Made by a program: the position numbers and the translations under genes. A stretch of 64,000 nt of DNA from Himantopus leucocephalus (taxonomy: Eukaryota; Chordata; Aves; Charadriiformes; Recurvirostridae): positions 74,586,146 through 74,650,145 of the forward strand of contig RSEF01000002.1 of NCBI GenBank assembly GCA_003993805.1, read 5' to 3'. The notes under the pieces were generated by a model that made no database searches, had not been told where the DNA came from, and saw nothing but the letters and a program-made list of their open reading frames with translations. Shown piece after piece: positions 1 through 13,625 of the stretch. Numbering within the stretch: position 1 is the stretch's first letter; each line of letters begins with the position of its first letter.

Positions 1-3000
1 GACTATCTTCTGAACCTTTCTTGGGCATGTTGTGAAAAATGAGGGTGTATTCCCCTGAGCATAGGAAGAGGTCCTTATATTGAAAGTGGAAAAACATACA
101 AAAAAGCCATGCTGGTTCTTTGACCTTGAGATGGTCAAAACAGAGTTCAAAAATGTCCTTGAAAGAAAAGAAAAATATCTCAGCACATGAGTTAGTCCCA
201 GTGCTGTGGCAGATTAATAAATGCATATGCAAATCTCTCATGAAACCACTTTTTGGAAGACATTAAAAAGGAGGACCTCATGAACACTGAGAGTCAGCAA
301 CAGCTGTATAAACCTAAACGCCTACCTGCATCCCAAATTGAAAACATTAAAAGATAGTCAAGATTTATTTCACCCATAAATGCTAAAGAGTTGCTGATCC
401 AAATTAACTTTTTATTCAAGCTTCCAGTATGAATTAGGTGAAGAAAACAGCAAGTGTAGAAATCTAAAAAAGGAAAAAAAGAACAAAAAAAAGAAGAAAA
501 AAGTTTTATAAATACTTGAAAGAAATAATGCATATTCTGGCTAAAAGTCTCTCCAAGAACTACTGTTTAAGAGTATTAAACATGTATCCATGAAAGCCAC
601 GTGACAGGGTTCAACTATTGCGGTTAAGCAGGTTTTAAAAATGACTGTATCTGAAGTAGGCTCTAGGGCTATTAAGCCACTCGCTGTGGACCAGACATAA
701 TAATGTTCAAATATATGTTCTAGCCAGGGCCTTTGAAATGCTAAGATTCCTAGGGACAAACAGGATCAAGCAAAACACAGAGTTATATATTCCAAATCAA
801 AAGTCAATGCAGTATATGGTAGCACTTATGCAGGAAAGGAATGATTCACTTTCCAGTACTGCATCCAATGAACCACGGAATATAACATTTTTTATTTCTC
901 GGTGGTTACTGTCAAAATGCATTTAGTTTTGGGGAGATGAAGAGGGAATGCACAAAGAAGCGTAGAATAATTATGTGTTGAAAATTAAACCCAGTTGTCT
1001 GAACTGGGAAGAACAATGTAATGTACCAAAGGAGGTCTAAAGTGTTTTGGCCAACAAACTTAGAGGTCATCCAAGATGACATATTTTGTGAATGAGAGGC
1101 AAAGGCAGTTCTCTGTGGTGCACTCCTCACCTCCGTTCCTGAGTTCAGATCTGTATTTAACACCACAGAATTCATAATGTAGTGGCATAGGACTGTTTCT
1201 CTAACACCTATCCAAAAAGAGCAGGTAATGGGCGAGGACACAGAGGCAGGCCCAAATTCGTAGTTCATGGATGCATGTATGTGCAGGACTCCAGAAAGAG
1301 ATTTTACAGAACAGATTGCCATTCAAGAGTGGCAAGAAAGAAAGAATTTTCTTCCAGCTGCAGATAGCAGCAATGACAGAGTTGGAAGAACTATGAAACT
1401 CAACCTCACCAGGATGTCTGTGGAGCCAGGGGTCTACTGGCAAAACTTTTAACTGCCAGACAAACCTGCAGAAGGACAGGCTCTCTAAGGCCCAAAGGTT
1501 CTGCGTCCACCATATGGAACACCTGAATTACAGTCTAACATACAGTTTCACTGCCAGAAATTTCTGCTACCTCTCCTAAGAAGCAGTGGGAAGAGATAAT
1601 TGTCACTGTGGAGGGCCCATGCAAAAACCACGGCTCCCTGAAAGGTAAAGAAGATGCCAAATGTCTTGGTGCTGCAACCATCGGCGCTGTGACAGGACTA
1701 GAGAGGTCTAGCATGGACTCACTGTGATTAAGACTTTGCTTCCCAAAAAGCAAATGTAACAATTAAATGAAATAAGATGCTTGCTATGCTGATGGTGGAG
1801 ATTCTTGCCTATCAGCAAGATATCAGCATTGCAGTGATTTTTCTGGTAATCTGTCCCATTTTCTTTTCTTGCACCCTGACTGATTATGCCCCGAAGAGAT
1901 ACTGCATTCCACAAAGACGTGTCATTGAAAAGAGAACAAGCACAGAGCCAAAGCAAGCCTTGCAATGACTGGTGCCAAGATGAAGGGGTACCCAAAGGGA
2001 GATTAGGCAAATGATGTAATTTGAGCATTTTGGACAAGGGAGGATGGTATGTGCTTCTCAAGGCTGTGTATATATCACAAAATACAAAGGAATACTGCAG
2101 GCATGTAGCTGCCATGTGCCCTGCATTTTAAGGATGGATAGACAGAATAAAAAGTTTAATGTACTTCCAGAGAGTTTTGACAGTGTATGCCAGAACTATA
2201 TCCCCTCCTAATCCACAGCCATATTTCTTCATCACTGGGGTTATACCTCCTCTGTCCATGCAACCAGGCCAGACAGAGAAAACTAGATTCATTTTTGGGT
2301 GACTGGGGTATTGTTATTTTTAGGTGCTGCAAGAAAACCCAGCTGCTGATTAAACCACACTGATGGAAATCAGAACACAGCATTTTCTATAATACCAGAC
2401 AGTATGAAAACACAAAAAAAAATATCTCCAAAACATAAAAGGAAAGCAGGAATTTCCCTTGTACAATTTAAAAGACAGAATCACTGTGAAAGGCTGCAAA
2501 ATTCAGTGTTATCATTTTCTTACTTCAATTCATTTGTGTGCTATATATAACTTATACATAAGACCCACGAAAATAAAGCTGTAAATCACAGGCAAATCCC
2601 GTTCTTTTTTCCATCTTTTCTTTTTTTAAAGTTTGTTACAATAATTTTCATAAATTTGTAGGACTTACAATACCATTGCTTCCAATTCCTTTCTTTCACC
2701 TCTTTTCCCTTTGGATAAGAAGTGGCATGGCTTTGTAATTATGTACGTATTAGTATTGTTATCATGTCATAAGTATTATAAAACAGAATAACCAACAGTC
2801 AGGAAACTGAGGGAAAAAGTGAATAGTTAAGCTTAGGGTGAAGTTTTCAAAAACTACTTGTTATTCCCAGTGGTTGTTTTTTTTTTCAGAACGCTCAAGT
2901 TAAGGTATTTTAGAAGGGTTTTGATTTTTTTCTCAGGACTCCTTCAGGTTACACCTCTGTAAGTTATCTCAGGCCATGCTCATTCAGACACTGCAAACTG

Positions 3001-6000
3001 TTAAAGGCTTTCTCTACCTCACTCCAAGGATGTCAGCAACTGTCCCAAAGGCATACAGACAACAGCTCTGCCTGAGCCAAAAGGTCACGCTGACTGGCTA
3101 GTTTAAAGCACAAGTGGAGAAATTTTGTATTTGTTGATGTCAAACCATGTAAGGATGCCATCTGCTTAGGCACTCCAAAACCTAAGAAAGAGTTTCCCAC
3201 AAAACAGAACATAAAGACTTGTGACTTATCNTGTGCCTTATCTTTTTGGAAGCAGCTGGTAACATCAGGGACAGGTATTTTTTTTTGCAGATAATATGCT
3301 GTCATTCTGAATAACGGGCATATCTGCGCTTTTCAAGATTTTGTGGTTAACTAGCTTTGCAGGAAAAAAAAATGCTGTGAGATGAGAGCAGAAAAAGACA
3401 GCTAAATTCATAGAGGCTGTAACTCTACAGAGGTAAATGAAGACATTGTCTACAGAAATTTGGCCCAGCATGTTTTTCTTGGAGTGAAGGAACAAAACTG
3501 TTCCAGCGCTGGGAGGGGAGGGGAGCTGTTCTTCCTGAAGCTCCAGGCCGTCTCCTCTGGCACTCATGGGATGATAAATCAAAAGGCTGATACACTCGTC
3601 ATTTTTGTGTGTCTTTGAGAAGTAGGATGACTTACATCACAAGCCTGTTCCTTGCTAGTTGCTATACTGCCACATATATGAACTTCAGTTCAAACAAAAG
3701 TCATAGAAAAGCTACAATCCCAGCGGGCTGCAACCAGCAGGGTGCTCGTATCTGCAGTTACTGGGTAATAAACTATTATACAGTTGGCTACATTCTTTTT
3801 TGGTATAAATGAAAGTAAAGACAGATCAAGTTTTCATTTGTTCTTTCATTTGTTTTGTCATTTGATTCACTAAATTTAGCAAAATGAAATTCACTGGAGA
3901 AGACTCGCTTGCAAACGCCTGCCCAACTCCAAACTTAGAACTGTAACGTTAGGTTGGGTGTTCGAACTGCTTCTTCCCTGAAATACCTGTTTTCTCTCAA
4001 AAATGACAGAAAGATTGGGTTTGGACTTTTCCAGTTCAGAAACACCAAGTGAGTCCCACTCATTTAGTCTGCATGTTTAAATTTTGTTGAAAATCTACCA
4101 TATAAAAATGAATTACTCCATTTTTATTAATGATATTTAAAAGGCTAATAATCAACGTTTGATACTCTAGGGTGCAGAACTTATGCATATGTGCCTATAT
4201 ACGTTACACAGATGTCCATATGCACATCTTTCATAGTATTTTAAATTACAGAAAAGAGCCTCAAATGCTAACTTAGCTAATTTGGGGGCAGAATATGCCT
4301 TCAATTTACTCTTTGCATTTACAGCAGTGATAAAATCAGCTCTAAGGCTGGATAGTTTCTAAGGTAAACCAGAGGACAAGAGCATACACGCAAAAAAATA
4401 AGTTAATATAATAATAAGGGCAATTAGTTTTAAGTGCTACTGAACCAAATGCAAGGTGTCATTGCTAAGATTTTACCCTGAAAATGTAAATAACCGCCTT
4501 TGAACTTACACTGCAGGAACTGCAGCAACCATCCTTAATACTTTAATGATAAAAAATAGATAGAAATGTTCCCCACCTAGACAACAGCAGGGCACTTACT
4601 TCTAATTAGCAATTAATAACGTCTCTCCCTATTGTGTTATCATTGTTTGACAACTCACAAAAGTTCTTTGATATATTCTTTGAAGTGGGGTGCAGGGTTG
4701 CAGTTTCCAGAGCTGGGTTTTACATATCACCTGTCCACTATTCTGCTGCTCAACTTTCAAGATAAATGACTATAGTATGAATAAGATGGACACATTAAAC
4801 AACAAGCACGCTCTCTTTCCCTATTTTGGGTTTCTTATTCACGTGCCTCTGGCTATGGCTACACTAACAAGCAGAGCAGCCCAAAACTGCTGGTGCTAAA
4901 GATCCAAAGTCTGCGCTACACACATTTCAAGTGGGGTTAATTTTCCTTTAGTTCCAGTGTGGTCCCACGGACAGAACACCAGTCAGTGGTTGGAGCGTAG
5001 ACACTGGAGTGCACCTTCCAGTTCAGTGTCATGTGAAAGCAACCCAGCTTGTATACTTAAGACATGAAAGAAAACACAGTAAGAGAGGAGGTCCAGGAGC
5101 TAGGCTTCAGAAATACACTCCTGATCCAAACTAATTTGCTAGCTGAGATGCATCCTATGTTTCATCCTCACAGACATGCTAGCATGGAATGAAATAAGTT
5201 GCTAAAGTTTTCTGTCATTCTGTATAAGCTATGCCTCCACGCAAGGACAATAAACATTCTCAGAAGTCACATAATACCCCAATCACTGTAACTAAAATAA
5301 TTACCACACTAGACTCTCTGTGGGAGGAAATAAAGGAAGCCACACTGTTTTACAATGGATGAGGCTCAGATACTGATTTTTCTTACTAACATGCTGCTCT
5401 ACATCTTTAAAGAGAACGAAAATAAGACTTACCAGCTCAAAACAAAACAAAGATGCATTTTACAGCAAACATCAAAGAAAATCGGTATGGTGTTCTTAAA
5501 TGTTTCGCCTAGCCTCAATTTTAATTTCAATACACGAGTGGATTTCTACGAAAAACGTTGAGTATTTCATAATCCAAGCTTTTCATATGCCCATCTTCAC
5601 CCAGTTGTTGAAACATGTAGAGGATGAAGAACTTTCTGCTTTAAATAGATGCAAATATTTTTTTTTACTCATTTACATGATGTACAGAGCTGAAAATCAT
5701 ATTTCATTATTCATTTAGGTACTCATGTTTTAGGAAGGGAAAGGAGACACTAGACATGTAAAATAAACCCATCCAGGCCTTTTTATTTCCCAGTGCCCAA
5801 CCATTTTAGCATCTTCAGTGACGGAGAGATCAGCAAAGAGGGCTTTTTATACTGAAAAGTCCAAATTTCAATCTTGCTTTGGCAAGAAAAAAAAGAAGAA
5901 GAAAATAATCTCACACTGTTTAGAGAATGACTCTGTTGTTTTTCTTTCCTGGTGAAATATCATTTACAATTACAAAACCCACTGTGTGTTAAAGCATCCC

Positions 6001-8908
6001 CTTGACAGCTAACGCTGGTCATATAGCTTGTTCATTACATCTGGCAAAGTAAACTCGAGACATCGTTGGCAAGTGCCAAGAAGGGATTCACCACAGCTAG
6101 AACCCAAGTCTCTACCTAGCTATCCCTAAGGAAGAGCTGCTGCAGTTAAAACCCCCCAGCCAAAAGCCATAAAAAGAAGAGCATTCACAAATGAACTACT
6201 TTTAAACACAGATGCAACCTCAGGAAGAGAGCTGGTGTGGGGCTTGAAAGAAATACTGCAGTTGGAGAAGCAGAAACAGCTCTGCGTATTTTTTTCAAGC
6301 ATCCTGACCAAAGCCCTCAGAAACCTCTGGAGCATTAAGGTCAGGGCTGGGCATTTATATTCCCCTGCTGCTTGCTCTGTTGCGTCTGTAACTGCCTTAC
6401 GTGGCTTATGAGAAAAGCCTGTGCTTTTAGCAAGTTCTTTTGCAAAGCACGCACTTTCTACTTTAGCTGTGATTCGTTCTTGGCAAGCACGATGATAATT
6501 AGAGTGATCAAGTAATTGGAAGTCTGGAAAAAGACAGGCATGGGCTGGGAGGGAACTAGGAAAAGTTTAGTACCCACTTTAAGGCCTAGGGCACGCAAAC
6601 TAAGAGGATCTGGATCACCACAAAGATGGCCAGGCACGGGCCCTACAATTGGAGAATATGCACCTGAGGAACAGAGAGACTGGAACTGGTTTTCACCCAG
6701 ACTTATCTGGCTAGAAAGCACTCAAGACCCATAATGAGCTCTCACTGTAGTAATCTGCTGACCATTCACTGTCAGGGTTGACAGTCCTAAGAAACTTCAC
6801 CTTTTTCAGGAAACACAGCTAGAGCAATCCACTTCAAACGTATTGAGCATCAGTAAAAACAAAGCAACAGTTTCCAGGTTTATGGCAATGCTAGTTTCTG
6901 GCCAGTTAACCGCAGTTGTTGTAATGGCCCAGTGCTTTTCTGTGCTGACATCTTTCTTCCCACGTGAAGACAAAAAACAACAGTCAGACTAAAACTGTAT
7001 TTGGACTCATTAAGAAGGGTGTCTGGGATGCTCATGTTCTCCCGTTACATTTACTGTGACACTTCAAAATAAACACCAGAGGTGAACCTAGGGTACTATT
7101 TTTTTAACCCCCACAGAAGTTACTTACAAATGCGGTCCGTCACAAAGTATGATTTCAGTTTTTACACTGCCGTGTTTAAATGGATTTTGCTCAGTTTGTA
7201 TTTAAAAATCAACAAATTAGAACATAGGCCATTTCCTGGGGATTAATAAGAATGGCCAGCTGTGAAGAATGGATGGTCTCAGGCACAGCTGGGGACCACT
7301 AATCTCTCTGCACAAAATGAAAAATATTAAACTTTTCCTTAATGCCTTAGAGAGATCTAGTTGGGTCTGTAGGCATGCACCATCTGCAGAGACTTAGTTC
7401 ACAGAATACCGCATGCTTCAAGTTGCTTGAAAACTCTCTTGGTAGTCTCCCTTCAAAAAACATCAACTTCTAATTAGGCAGTAATTGGGATTAAATGAGA
7501 ACAGAGAAAAATTAAGTTTTCTTGAGATACAAGAATTCAAATGTACCAAGAAATGAAATCCAGGAATTAAATTCTATTCTCAGGGTAAGGAACTAGCCTG
7601 CGAACCTTCTGGGAAGGGATTGTCCTTTAGGACATGTTTGAACAGCATCTAGCAAAATGGTTCAGATTTCTAGGCACTATTGTAACACAAAACAATAAAA
7701 ATAACTGCAGGAATTTACACAAAATTACTCCAAACAACTCAAGTGAAATGGTGAGTACCAGTCAAAGATGAAGGTACTTTCCTTGTAAATGTTTTCAGTG
7801 CATATAGTTCAAAATACAATATTTTGACTTTAAGTAGCACCATGGAGGGAGCTGATGCCTGAAACAATATGGCTGACTTTCAGCCTGTTTCATCTTACTT
7901 TCCTCAATACAGCCAGTTGCATTTATACAGACTAAGGTTCTGGCCTTATTGCTCATTTCTGATGCACCCAGGGAAGGACTCATCTCTCTCTCTGCCTTGT
8001 ACTGGTGGAAACATTAATGCCAAAAACTCTTTCACTAGAGAAAGAGGGCAGGGAGCCCCATGGTGGGACATAATCTGCGAAGAGGTCTGCCGATCCTGCA
8101 CAGCTATCTATTTACACACTTGAGGATTGAAAGGCTAGTAGTTGTGGGAACAGGATATTTTGTCATATATTATTATTTTGGATTGAAAGTGAGGAAAAAC
8201 TGCTGGCTTTCCTTCTAAAGTTATTGTATTTTCAATTGCTCGCAAGGTCTCCCGGAGCCCAGAGAGGTATTCTGTTAAACACTGAAATAAATAAAAACTG
8301 CTGTCTGATTGGCCAGAGATGAATAATTTCTACTACCCCCACATGTATCCATCTAGGATGTGCTTATTTGTATGATATGTGAACTAATTGTTTAACACTA
8401 CCCCAGAACATAGTATTGTTCACCCAGAGAAAGCTACACAATAGAAATTTATTGACTCATCACACTACTATTTTTTAGCCAATTATGTGCCAGGATTTTT
8501 CCTTCGGATATATAACAATAGCAGAAAGACGCTTCATTTCCTTGGGACTATTACTCTCCTGGGTGGCAAAATTAAAATCAGCCTCTATAAAACACACTTG
8601 TGACAGCTTACAGCAACCCCAAACGGCACAAAGGGCATCCTTCATTCTTTACACGCTATTAGCAGCGATCTGGAAAACTGCGGGGGGATAGAAGGGGTGC
8701 CGTGTGAAACTCGGTGCCCTGTGGGCCAGCACAAAACCTGTTCGCCACCTCTGTCCCACCGTAAGCTCGCACGCAGGACAGCAGCCATCACAAACAACGG
8801 GGCTCCAGAGGCGAGGGGACGGTGGCAATCACAATAATTACTGAATAATGAGGCACTTGGTAGCAAACTACCTTGCCACCGTCCTTAGGAAAAAATAGAA
8901 GTTACTTA
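1..8908. other. Intergenic, no gene seen
   Basis: AT-rich sequence with only short, non-conserved-looking frames. Holds a lone N at 3231 and a purine tract around 465-505. I see no transposon or exon that I can support. Confidence 0.6.
8817..8884. repeat. Inverted repeat, perfect 12-bp arms
   Basis: GGACGGTGGCAA (8817-8828) and TTGCCACCGTCC (8873-8884) with 44 bases between them, just upstream of the CR1 copy at about 8.9 kb. Confidence 0.6.
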
Positions 8909-9176
8909 TTACCAAGGGTAATGGCTTCAAACTGGAAGAGGGTAGCTATAGATCAGATATTAGGATGAAATTTTTCACTCTGAGGGTGGTAAGGCACTGG
9001 AACAGGTTGCCCAGGGAAGTTGTGGATGCCCCATCCCTGGAGGTGTTCAAGGCCAGGTTGGATGGGGCTTTGAGCAACCTGGTGTGGTGGGAGGTGTCCC
9101 TGCCCATGGCAGGGGGGTTGGAAATAGATGATCTTCAAGGTCCCTTCCAACCTAAACCATTCCATGATTCTATGAT
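8909..9176 (+). mobile_element. CR1 LINE, 3' end fragment
   Basis: Contains the CR1 3' end signature: ACTGGAACAGGTTGCCCAGG, GATGATCTTCAAGGTCCCTT, TCCAACC and the ending TTCCATGATTCTATGATT. 5'-truncated, as usual for CR1. Confidence 0.9.
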
Positions 9177-9348
9177 TTTGTTTCTTTGGAGAGAGCTGCC
9201 AGGTGGGAGGCACCACAAGGCCTTTCCCTCTTGTGCCGGGGGCGGCCAGAAAGGCCCCAGTCCGGCCTCACATTCCCACCCAGCCCTGGGCGAAGCAGGC
9301 GGAGTTCTCCCCGCTTACCCGTGACACAGAACAAAACCCACGAGACGA

Positions 9349-9390
9349 ACAAGAAAGAAAAAGAAAGAAAGAAGAAAAAAGAAACAAAAA
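9349..9390 (+). repeat. Purine-rich (GAAA)n tract
   Basis: Imperfect GAAA/GAAAAA repeats just upstream of a TATA box and the CpG island. Confidence 0.7.
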
Positions 9391-9391
9391 C

Positions 9392-9720
9392 CACACTATA
9401 TAAACCCCTGCGGCCACGCACCACAGCCCGCGGAGTAGGTGCCGGCGGCGGCCGCAGCAGCAGCGCCCTCTGGCGGGCGCCCGCCGCAGCCCGGAGCGGG
9501 AGGGGGCCCTGCTGCTACGCCCCGCCGCGCCGCCGGGGGGCGCCCTGCCGGGGCTGGGGCCGGGCGGAAGCAGGACCGGGGGGGGGCCGTGGGGGGGCCA
9601 TGGCGGGCGGGGGGCCGGGCCTCCGCCGCCTCCGGGCAACTGCCGTGGAGCCCCTGCCTGGCGAGGCCCGTCGCGCTGGCGGCAGGGCTTGGGCTGGAGC
9701 CCCCGACTGACAGCTGGGTC
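9392..9720. promoter_or_regulatory. CpG-rich island with TATA box, possible promoter
   Basis: About 320 bases of very GC- and CpG-rich sequence with GGC/CCG runs, starkly different from the AT-rich surroundings and flanked by two CR1 copies. A TATATAAA box lies at 9397-9404 (plus strand), just upstream of the GC-rich part. An ATG in CCATGG at 9600 opens a 36-codon frame. A promoter is likely, but I could not tie it to a transcript; the plus-strand collagen relic far downstream is one candidate. Confidence 0.5.
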
Positions 9721-9810
9721 CAAATGAGCAGCCTATGTTATAAAAATATATATAAAATATATAGGTTTACCCCCCACAAGCACCCAAATCCCCACCCTCG
9801 GGAGCTGCTG

Positions 9811-10350
9811 TGGTGAGACCCCGCTTGGAGTACTGCGTCCAGCTCTGGAGCTCTCAGCACAGGAGAGGCATTGACCTGTTGGAGTGGGTCTGGAGGAGGG
9901 CCACAAAAATGGTCAGAGGAATGGAACACCTCTCCTTACGAGGACAGGCTGAGAGAGTTGGGGTTGTTCAGCCTGGAGAAGGGAAGGCTCCAGGGGAGGC
10001 CTTATAGCAGCCTTCTTTCAGTACTTAAAGGGGGCTTATAAGAAAAGTGGGGACAGACTTTTTAATAGGGCCTGTAGCAATATGACAAGTCATAATGGTC
10101 CTAAACTCAAAGAAGGTAGATTCAGCCTAGGTAAAAGGAAGACGTTTTTTACAATGAGGGTGGTGAGACACTGGAACAGGTTTCCCAGAGAGGTGGTAGA
10201 TGTGCCATCCCTGACAACATGCAAGGTCAGGCTGGGCAGGGCTCTGAGCAACCTGATCTATTTGAAGATGTCCCTGCTCATTGCAGGGGAGGTTGGACTA
10301 GATGACCTTTAAAGGTCCTTTCCAACCCAAGCTATTCTGTGGTTTTATGG
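9811..10350 (+). mobile_element. CR1 LINE, about 540 bp 3' end
   Basis: Starts within the final reverse-transcriptase region (GTGAGACCCCGCTTGGAGTA), continues through GGAGGGCCACAAAAATGGTC and ACACTGGAACAGGTTTCCCA, and ends TTCCAACCCAAGCTATTCTG. The longest CR1 copy in the window. Confidence 0.9.
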
Positions 10351-13300
10351 AAGAGCGTGGAGGGACAACTTTTGGTAACAGCATCTCAGTAACGGCTGGA
10401 ATGGCACAGAGGCTCAGGCTCACGCATGGACGGCGCTGGCAACAATCCCCAACAGCAGGCGAGACAGTTGTTTTGGTTTTTTTTTTAAAACTCCTATTAA
10501 ATCTAGCAGACAGCACTGTGCGTTCCCTCACGGCAGCTGTAGCTGCGATATCCACTAATCAGGGACACTGGCTTCGGTAAGCATAAATGCGCAGCACTAC
10601 GGAGGCGTCTCTGGCCACCTGGTGTTAAACTCACGTTGCTGTTTTCTACGTGCCTTCACACTGGCAGCGTCCCGACTGAACAAGCCGTTTGGGTAATCAG
10701 GAGGCTGAGCAGTCTGCGCAGGATCCTGCTGCTCGGGGTCTAGCACTTTTATCGCCCCTGCGTAATAGCTTAGGCAGATAACCTACGACTCAGACATCCC
10801 AGCATAAGTGTATCCGCAGCTGCAGACATCACATAATAGCATATCTCTGCAAGGGAAAATTTTATGCCTTCTACAGATACTCCTAGCTTGATTTTTCAAA
10901 GTTCCTCTCCTTAAGAGACACCCTGTTGAAAGTCCTTTTTACTCCAAAAACACCCACTTTACTTTTGAATGCTGCTAGTCTCAGCTTGTATGAGCACAGC
11001 CAACTTTGCTCTTAACTGGTGAAGGAGCAAAAGTGTTCAAAGTTAGTATTTTGAGCATTTTCCTTTATGAAATCTCAAGTGTTTGCTGGTAGATGGCCTT
11101 CTTCCGCCCATTTGTGAATATTCCTGCTTGCTTTTTCTCCATAGCCTCTTACTAGAGAAAAGAAACACATCCAAATAGTAAACATTGTAGGTCAACACAC
11201 ACATATCTGTACATCATTACAGAGTGGGTCCCCAGCTCTTGTAACCCAGCTCTGACTTGAGACATGGGCTCTTGGCTACAGTTTAGACTAGAATAGTGCT
11301 TTGGAGTCTGCTATGATACAGGCCTGTTGCGATACAAAATCAGCTATAGCACTGCCTGTTAGTAACACACAAACTCCTCACTTCACATCATGCATGTGAA
11401 AACTTCCATATGTTCAGCTATCATTTTTAAAATGTGGTTTCCTGTTTGTTTTTTCAATGAATGCTCTTCCTTATAAAGTCTGCAATCCATAAGCACTCTG
11501 CAGCAAGTCTGGACTGGATTTGAAATATCACTTCCAGGTACCATCCCAATATCTGCTGTAAAACACATACTTTTCTTATTCTTAACCTGAGTACATTTTT
11601 AGTCCTTAAGGTACCAAATACTTGTTGCAATCAATCTGCGCCCTTCTATTCTATCAATACATGAGGAAAGTTTTAGAGAAAATCCCGCAGAACTCCTTAG
11701 CTCAAATTGATTAAATTTACCTTCACCTTCTGAATTTTTATTGAATTTTATTGTTTGTACATTCTCCTGTAAACAAAATAAGAGGATTAGGGAAGCGAAG
11801 ATGGTTGTCATTTCACTAGCCAAGATTTCATCCAGAGTTCCAGTCTTCAGGATGACTAAATAATTAGTGCCATTCCCATATACACCTACTGCCTTTAATA
11901 ACTTTTTGGCAGAATTTGTAGTCTTCTACAATGGCAAAAGATAAAAAGACTGTTCTTTACAATGCTATCAATCTGGATACATCATTTGGCAAATTGTAAT
12001 GCCTTTTTCATTATTTTATGCTAGGGAATGTTGTGTCTCTCCAGACAGAACGTTTGGCTGGTCACAGAAGCCTCCAGGTTTCCATTAAATTAACTGATGA
12101 GTAACAGAGGTGGTTACGGTAGCCTCTCTTTACTGCCTGTAGAAAACCTCCAGCAATTTATTTGCAAGGGGCTTGGCCGTGGCCCAGAGCAGAGCTCTGG
12201 AAGCAAGGAGCCAGCTGCATACCTAACTTGGGCTAATACCTGGACCTTGGGGAAGTGATTTAAGAAAGATGTGTACAGTAGTGTGGTATTTTAAAGGGAT
12301 GTGAGCAATTTTTCACATAGAAGGCCTGAAAATGTCCGCCTTCTGAGAAAACAAGAGACACAGAAGCTTGGACTTTTCTCCAGGGTTATTTATGCTGATA
12401 TTTTTCAAATGAGAATCCAATGCATGGTGCACTGCAGAGTGTTGCGTGGTGTTAGAGGTCGCCTCTCATCCTGTGACATCGGGAGGGAAAATCCATCAGC
12501 TGTGGCTGGCTAATATGACTACACAGGGGACCTGAAGCAAATATATTTTCTTTGTCCCCCCTTGCTATGGCTAGAAGACATAAGACCCTCAGCATGGAGG
12601 AAATTGGAGTCTGCTCCTCAGAAACCTTCCCTTTGGGAACCAATGAGTTGAGAAATGGCATGAATTTTTGCCCAGAGGTCCCTCTCCCACCCTGTGGAAG
12701 AAGAGCAGGCAGGTAGTGCCCAAGGGTATGTTACATCTCCTGGTGAGAACTGCCAATCACTCAGTCCACCAAGGAATCTTTTCCTTCCTGTGATGTCCTT
12801 ACACCACATCATGGCTAAGTGATAAAAGGTCCTGCTAGCTCCAGTGAAGGCTCTGTATGTGTGCATGTATGACTAGACAGAAGGCTTGTGTTTCATCATG
12901 ATGTATTTGTCAAGTCTGCATGACCCATGTAAGAGACACAAACACACTTTGGCTATAGAAAAGGAAGGAGCAATGCCTGGGCCTCATTTTGGCTAGCAGG
13001 TTTTAAATATCAGCTTGATGTGAAACTTCCCTTCCCCTGCTGGACTAGCCACTCTGAAACGTGCAAAACCTAAAGATGAAACTGTTTTATAGCACACTGA
13101 TTTCCTTCTCTTTATTTCTCAGTGTGGGGCACGCTGGCAGTAAACAGTAGGCTTCCAACAGGAAAACTTTCTTTTCAGACTGGGAGAGGCAGCGGCAGAT
13201 CCCTAAACATGACAAGTTCTTCAGCAACGAGAGATTCAAATCTGGTGTCCTGCCTTATCATCCCGTCAGTCCTCCCTCTGTTGAGGCTGACAATTAATGC

Positions 13301-13590
13301 AACAATTAAAAGGGACTCAGACTGCAATATCACAGTATAAGATTTTGTACTGGTTACACCACCTAATATAACAAACTATCAGCTCACTAATTGATCACCT
13401 ATAAGCAGTAGATATATATACAGGAAAAGCACCATTTCCTTGGTCATCCTGAAGATCAGAACACCAGATAAACAGTTTGACAGTTGTTGCTTGATTGCTT
13501 TACCTCAGAAGGGTTTGTTTAAAAAACTTAAAGCTAAGTACAAACAATAAATGACAAACTGCAAGGCCAATTAGCTTGTTGGGCACGTAC
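10351..13590. other. Intergenic, no gene seen
   Basis: AT-rich with no recognised repeat or exon between the CR1 copy ending at 10350 and the isolated collagen-like exon. Confidence 0.6.
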
Positions 13591-13625
13591 CTTGTTGCCT
13601 TTGTCCCCTGGCTCTCCAGGATCCC
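13591..13625 (-). pseudogene. Isolated collagen-like exon, opposite orientation
   Basis: On the minus strand, 35 bp read (G)DP-GEP-GDK-GNK and end at a good donor GTACGT. All triplets are intact, but the base pair before the exon is TG, not AG. No other collagen exon was found nearby on this strand. It may be a displaced, inverted piece of the plus-strand collagen gene or a relic of another one. Confidence 0.5.

Noticed and set aside
8965..9324. 119-codon frame resembling a conserved protein ([20 protein letters not shown])
   Set aside because: This is the translated 3' end of a CR1 LINE, repeated at 10082-10312, 24696-24905 and 38821-39141.
9186..9710. 174-codon plus-strand frame across the CpG island
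   Set aside because: Its length comes from GC-rich, stop-poor sequence and a purine tract. The translation is low complexity and spans the TATA box.
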